Source: Methylococcales bacterium (lineage in GTDB: Bacteria; Pseudomonadota; Gammaproteobacteria; Methylococcales; Methylomonadaceae). From it: a stretch of 7,153 bases of DNA. Shown here in pieces: positions 6,098 to 7,153 of the stretch. The DNA lies in the NCBI GenBank assembly GCA_023134955.1, contig JAGLUC010000311.1, forward strand, positions 1 through 7,153, given 5' to 3'. Made by a program: the position numbers and the translations under genes. The notes beneath the pieces were generated by a model. That model searched no databases, was not told where the DNA came from, and worked only from the letters and a program-made list of their open reading frames with translations. Positions within the stretch are counted from its first letter, which is position 1. The number at the start of each line of letters is the position of its first letter.

Positions 6098-6433
6098 ATG
6101 ACTGACTACCCAGAAAAAACCTGTGAAATAGATCGCCTTGTTCGTCACCCTAAGTTAGTTGAAGCTGCATTAAGCAACAAAAAAACACAGCAACGTCGTG
6201 ATGGTATTTATGCTTATCCGGGTGAAAAATTTGAATTAGATGGCGTGAGTTTTACAGTTACCTCCTTAGACCGTCAAAGTCTGGGTGAAATGACAGATGC
6301 AGATGCCAATGCCGAGGGTTATCCCAGCCTGGATATGTATAAGGGTTTGATTTTAAAAATGCACGCAGGCATGACCTGGAACGATGAAGATCTGGTTTGG
6401 GTGCATAGTTTTAAACGGGATGATGCAGAGTAG
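6098..6433 (+). CDS. Small ASCH-domain (PUA-like) protein
   Basis: A 111-residue soluble protein that reads as an ASCH domain, a PUA-related fold thought to bind RNA or nucleotides. The family features visible are VEAALSNKKTQQRRDG (21-36, the basic K-T-Q-x-R segment), a G-x-x-F-E strand YPGEKFELDGVSFTVTSL (40-57), then LGEMTDADANAEGYPSLDMYK (62-82) and a C-terminal strand WVHSF (101-105). GGAG seven bases before the ATG gives a good ribosome site. No signal peptide, membrane segment or fused domain is present. It is transcribed alone, divergent from gloA. The family has members with esterase (amidohydrolase) or ribonuclease activity, but nothing here fixes a substrate. Domain call fairly sure, function unknown. 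Confidence 0.8.
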   Translation: MTDYPEKTCEIDRLVRHPKLVEAALSNKKTQQRRDGIYAYPGEKFELDGVSFTVTSLDRQSLGEMTDADANAEGYPSLDMYKGLILKMHAGMTWNDEDLVWVHSFKRDDAE

Positions 6434-6482
6434 CGAATCAGACTGTTCCATTGCCACTAATCATAGATTAACCTGGCTTTCG

Positions 6483-6505
6483 CCCATCAACCCAAAGTTG
6501 ATGGG
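6483..6505. terminator. Strong hairpin 50 bp after the ASCH gene
   Basis: CCCATCAAC (6483-6491), a CCAAA loop and GTTGATGGG (6497-6505) form a perfect 9-bp stem. It is the first strong structure after the ASCH stop codon, so a terminator role is reasonable. The bases that follow (GCTTGTTACTTTATA) are only moderately T-rich, not a true U-tract, so it may instead be a repeat-derived hairpin or a 3'-end stabiliser. Confidence 0.4.
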
Positions 6506-6509
6506 GCTT

Positions 6510-6895
6510 GTTACTTTATACTCTTCACGCTCGTATCTACTCGCCCCATCCTGAACTTGAAAGATGCAGATCATTGATTTATCAGGACGCGTGAATACGT
6601 CCATGTAAGCTCTGGTGCAACATCCTTGTTGCACAAGCCTGATAAATCAACAACCTGCATCTTCCTTTTTAATGGGTGAGTAGTTACTCACGCTCAAGAA
6701 TACCTCACCCAAGCACGCAGATTGTTGCGATGGGCGTTGTTTAATGCCATGGATGGCATGTAGTAGAGCAACGCAGGAGCAGTTGCCGAGTAAAGCATTG
6801 AAATAGATTATTATTCCTGCTGCTTTACGCCTAGCCCATCACAACAATCCACACACTTAAACGAGGCATTCTTAAACGTAAAGAGTATAGATAAC
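6510..6895. repeat. Composite nested inverted-repeat element between the ASCH gene and argH
   Basis: The outer ends carry TATACTCTTCACG (6517-6529) and CGTAAAGAGTATA (6877-6889), complementary at 12 of 13 positions and extended outward by GTTA/TAAC. Inside lie two separate inverted-repeat units. Unit A (6537-6683) has arms 6559-6586 and 6638-6665 matching at 24 of 28 positions, preceded by matching CTACTC ends. Its loop holds two more hairpins, GGACG/CGTCC (6585-6602) and GTGCAAC/GTTGCAC (6615-6634). Unit B (6720-6849) has arms GATTGTTGCGATGGGC and GCCCATCACAACAATC, with ATGCCAT-GG-ATGGCAT (6744-6759) and GTAAAGCA/TGCTTTAC (6790-6828) inside. There is no open frame worth calling and no transposase. 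It looks like a non-autonomous element or a tandem of REP-like palindromes, and a structured RNA is possible. It accounts for most of the 566-bp gap. Confidence 0.7.
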
Positions 6896-6957
6896 TGCCA
6901 TTTTTTATATTTTTCTGCCTTATCTTTTTTACACTCATTGAAATTCAAATAACTCTG

Positions 6958-6963
6958 TATAAT
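6958..6963 (+). promoter_or_regulatory. Candidate -10 box of the argH promoter
   Basis: A perfect TATAAT lies 36 bases before the argH ATG and would give a leader of about 30 bases. TTGAAA (6938-6943) is a good -35 hexamer, but the 14-bp spacing is too short, and TTTACA (6928-6933) is too far. Only the -10 is supported. The bases before the ATG (TTTTAAAAA) lack a Shine-Dalgarno sequence. Confidence 0.4.
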
Positions 6964-6999
6964 TACTTCTTTTCAGTTTTCTATTCAATATTTTAAAAA

Positions 7000-7153
7000 A
7001 TGGCTACCGTTAATACAGACAAGCTTTCTAGCGCGCGTTTTGCTCAGGCAACCGATAATTTTGTTGAAATTTTTACCGCATCCGTTGATTTTGACCAGCG
7101 TATGGCTCAACAAGATATTGAAGGCTCTATTGCTCATGCCAAAATGTTATGCA
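7000..7153 (+). CDS. argH: Argininosuccinate lyase, N-terminal fragment (cut by window end)
   Basis: ArgH cleaves argininosuccinate to arginine and fumarate, the last step of arginine synthesis, as a cytosolic tetramer. Only the first 51 codons are in the window. They read MATVNTDKLSSARFAQATDN followed by FVEIFTASVDFDQRM and DIEGSIAHAKMLC. The ARF near residue 12, the T/S-A-S-V-x-F-D block and the D-I-x-G-S-I-A-H-A-x-M-L motif are diagnostic of the ArgH N-terminus; the last of these is near the active site. The catalytic SSxMPxKxN loop lies beyond the window. The start has no visible Shine-Dalgarno sequence, but the family alignment and the upstream TATAAT fit this ATG. It has no functional link to the C1 genes further left. 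Confidence 0.9.
   Translation, partial: MATVNTDKLSSARFAQATDNFVEIFTASVDFDQRMAQQDIEGSIAHAKMLC

Noticed and set aside
6434..6999. Repeated palindromes as a possible CRISPR array
   Set aside because: The repeats are inverted pairs of differing sequence, not evenly spaced direct repeats with spacers.

Overview
The window looks like a chromosomal stretch from an AT-rich gammaproteobacterial (type I, Methylococcales-like) methanotroph. The main reason is mtdA, the NADP-dependent methylene-H4F/methylene-H4MPT dehydrogenase characteristic of C1-utilising bacteria. It is followed directly on the minus strand by a MOFRL-type glycerate 2-kinase and serine hydroxymethyltransferase. The genus cannot be fixed from the sequence alone.

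Layout. Positions 1-236 are intergenic and hold a hairpin-forming inverted repeat (51-202) beyond the 3' end of glyA. Positions 237-3742 are a compact minus-strand operon read mtdA -> gck -> glyA, with gaps of 10 and 16 bp. Positions 3743-4167 form a 425-bp divergent intergenic region. It holds a likely mtdA promoter, an mtdA leader with two alternative hairpins, a MITE-like element (3860-4023), and a palindrome carrying a TATAAT box on the mdh side. Positions 4168-5145 encode malate dehydrogenase on the plus strand. A minus-strand pair follows: a glyoxalase I (5566-6006) and then a lone STAS-domain protein (5199-5501). Divergent from gloA is a small ASCH-domain protein (6098-6433). Positions 6434-6999 have no gene. 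They hold a strong hairpin, a composite nested inverted repeat of nearly 390 bp, and the argH promoter region. The window ends inside the first 51 codons of argH (argininosuccinate lyase).

How the genes work together. MtdA oxidises methylene-H4F/H4MPT. GlyA joins methylene-H4F to glycine to make serine. Gck phosphorylates glycerate to 2-phosphoglycerate. Mdh interconverts oxaloacetate and malate. All four are serine-cycle activities, so 237-5145 reads as a serine-cycle locus. The usual companions fchA, sgaA, hprA, mtkAB, mclA and ppc are not in the window. GloA (methylglyoxal detoxification), the STAS protein, the ASCH protein and ArgH have no evident link to it.

I did not find a convincing new multi-gene system. 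The more unusual content is non-coding: three different hairpin-forming repeat elements, one of them abutting the mtdA promoter, and a possible attenuator-like leader in front of mtdA.
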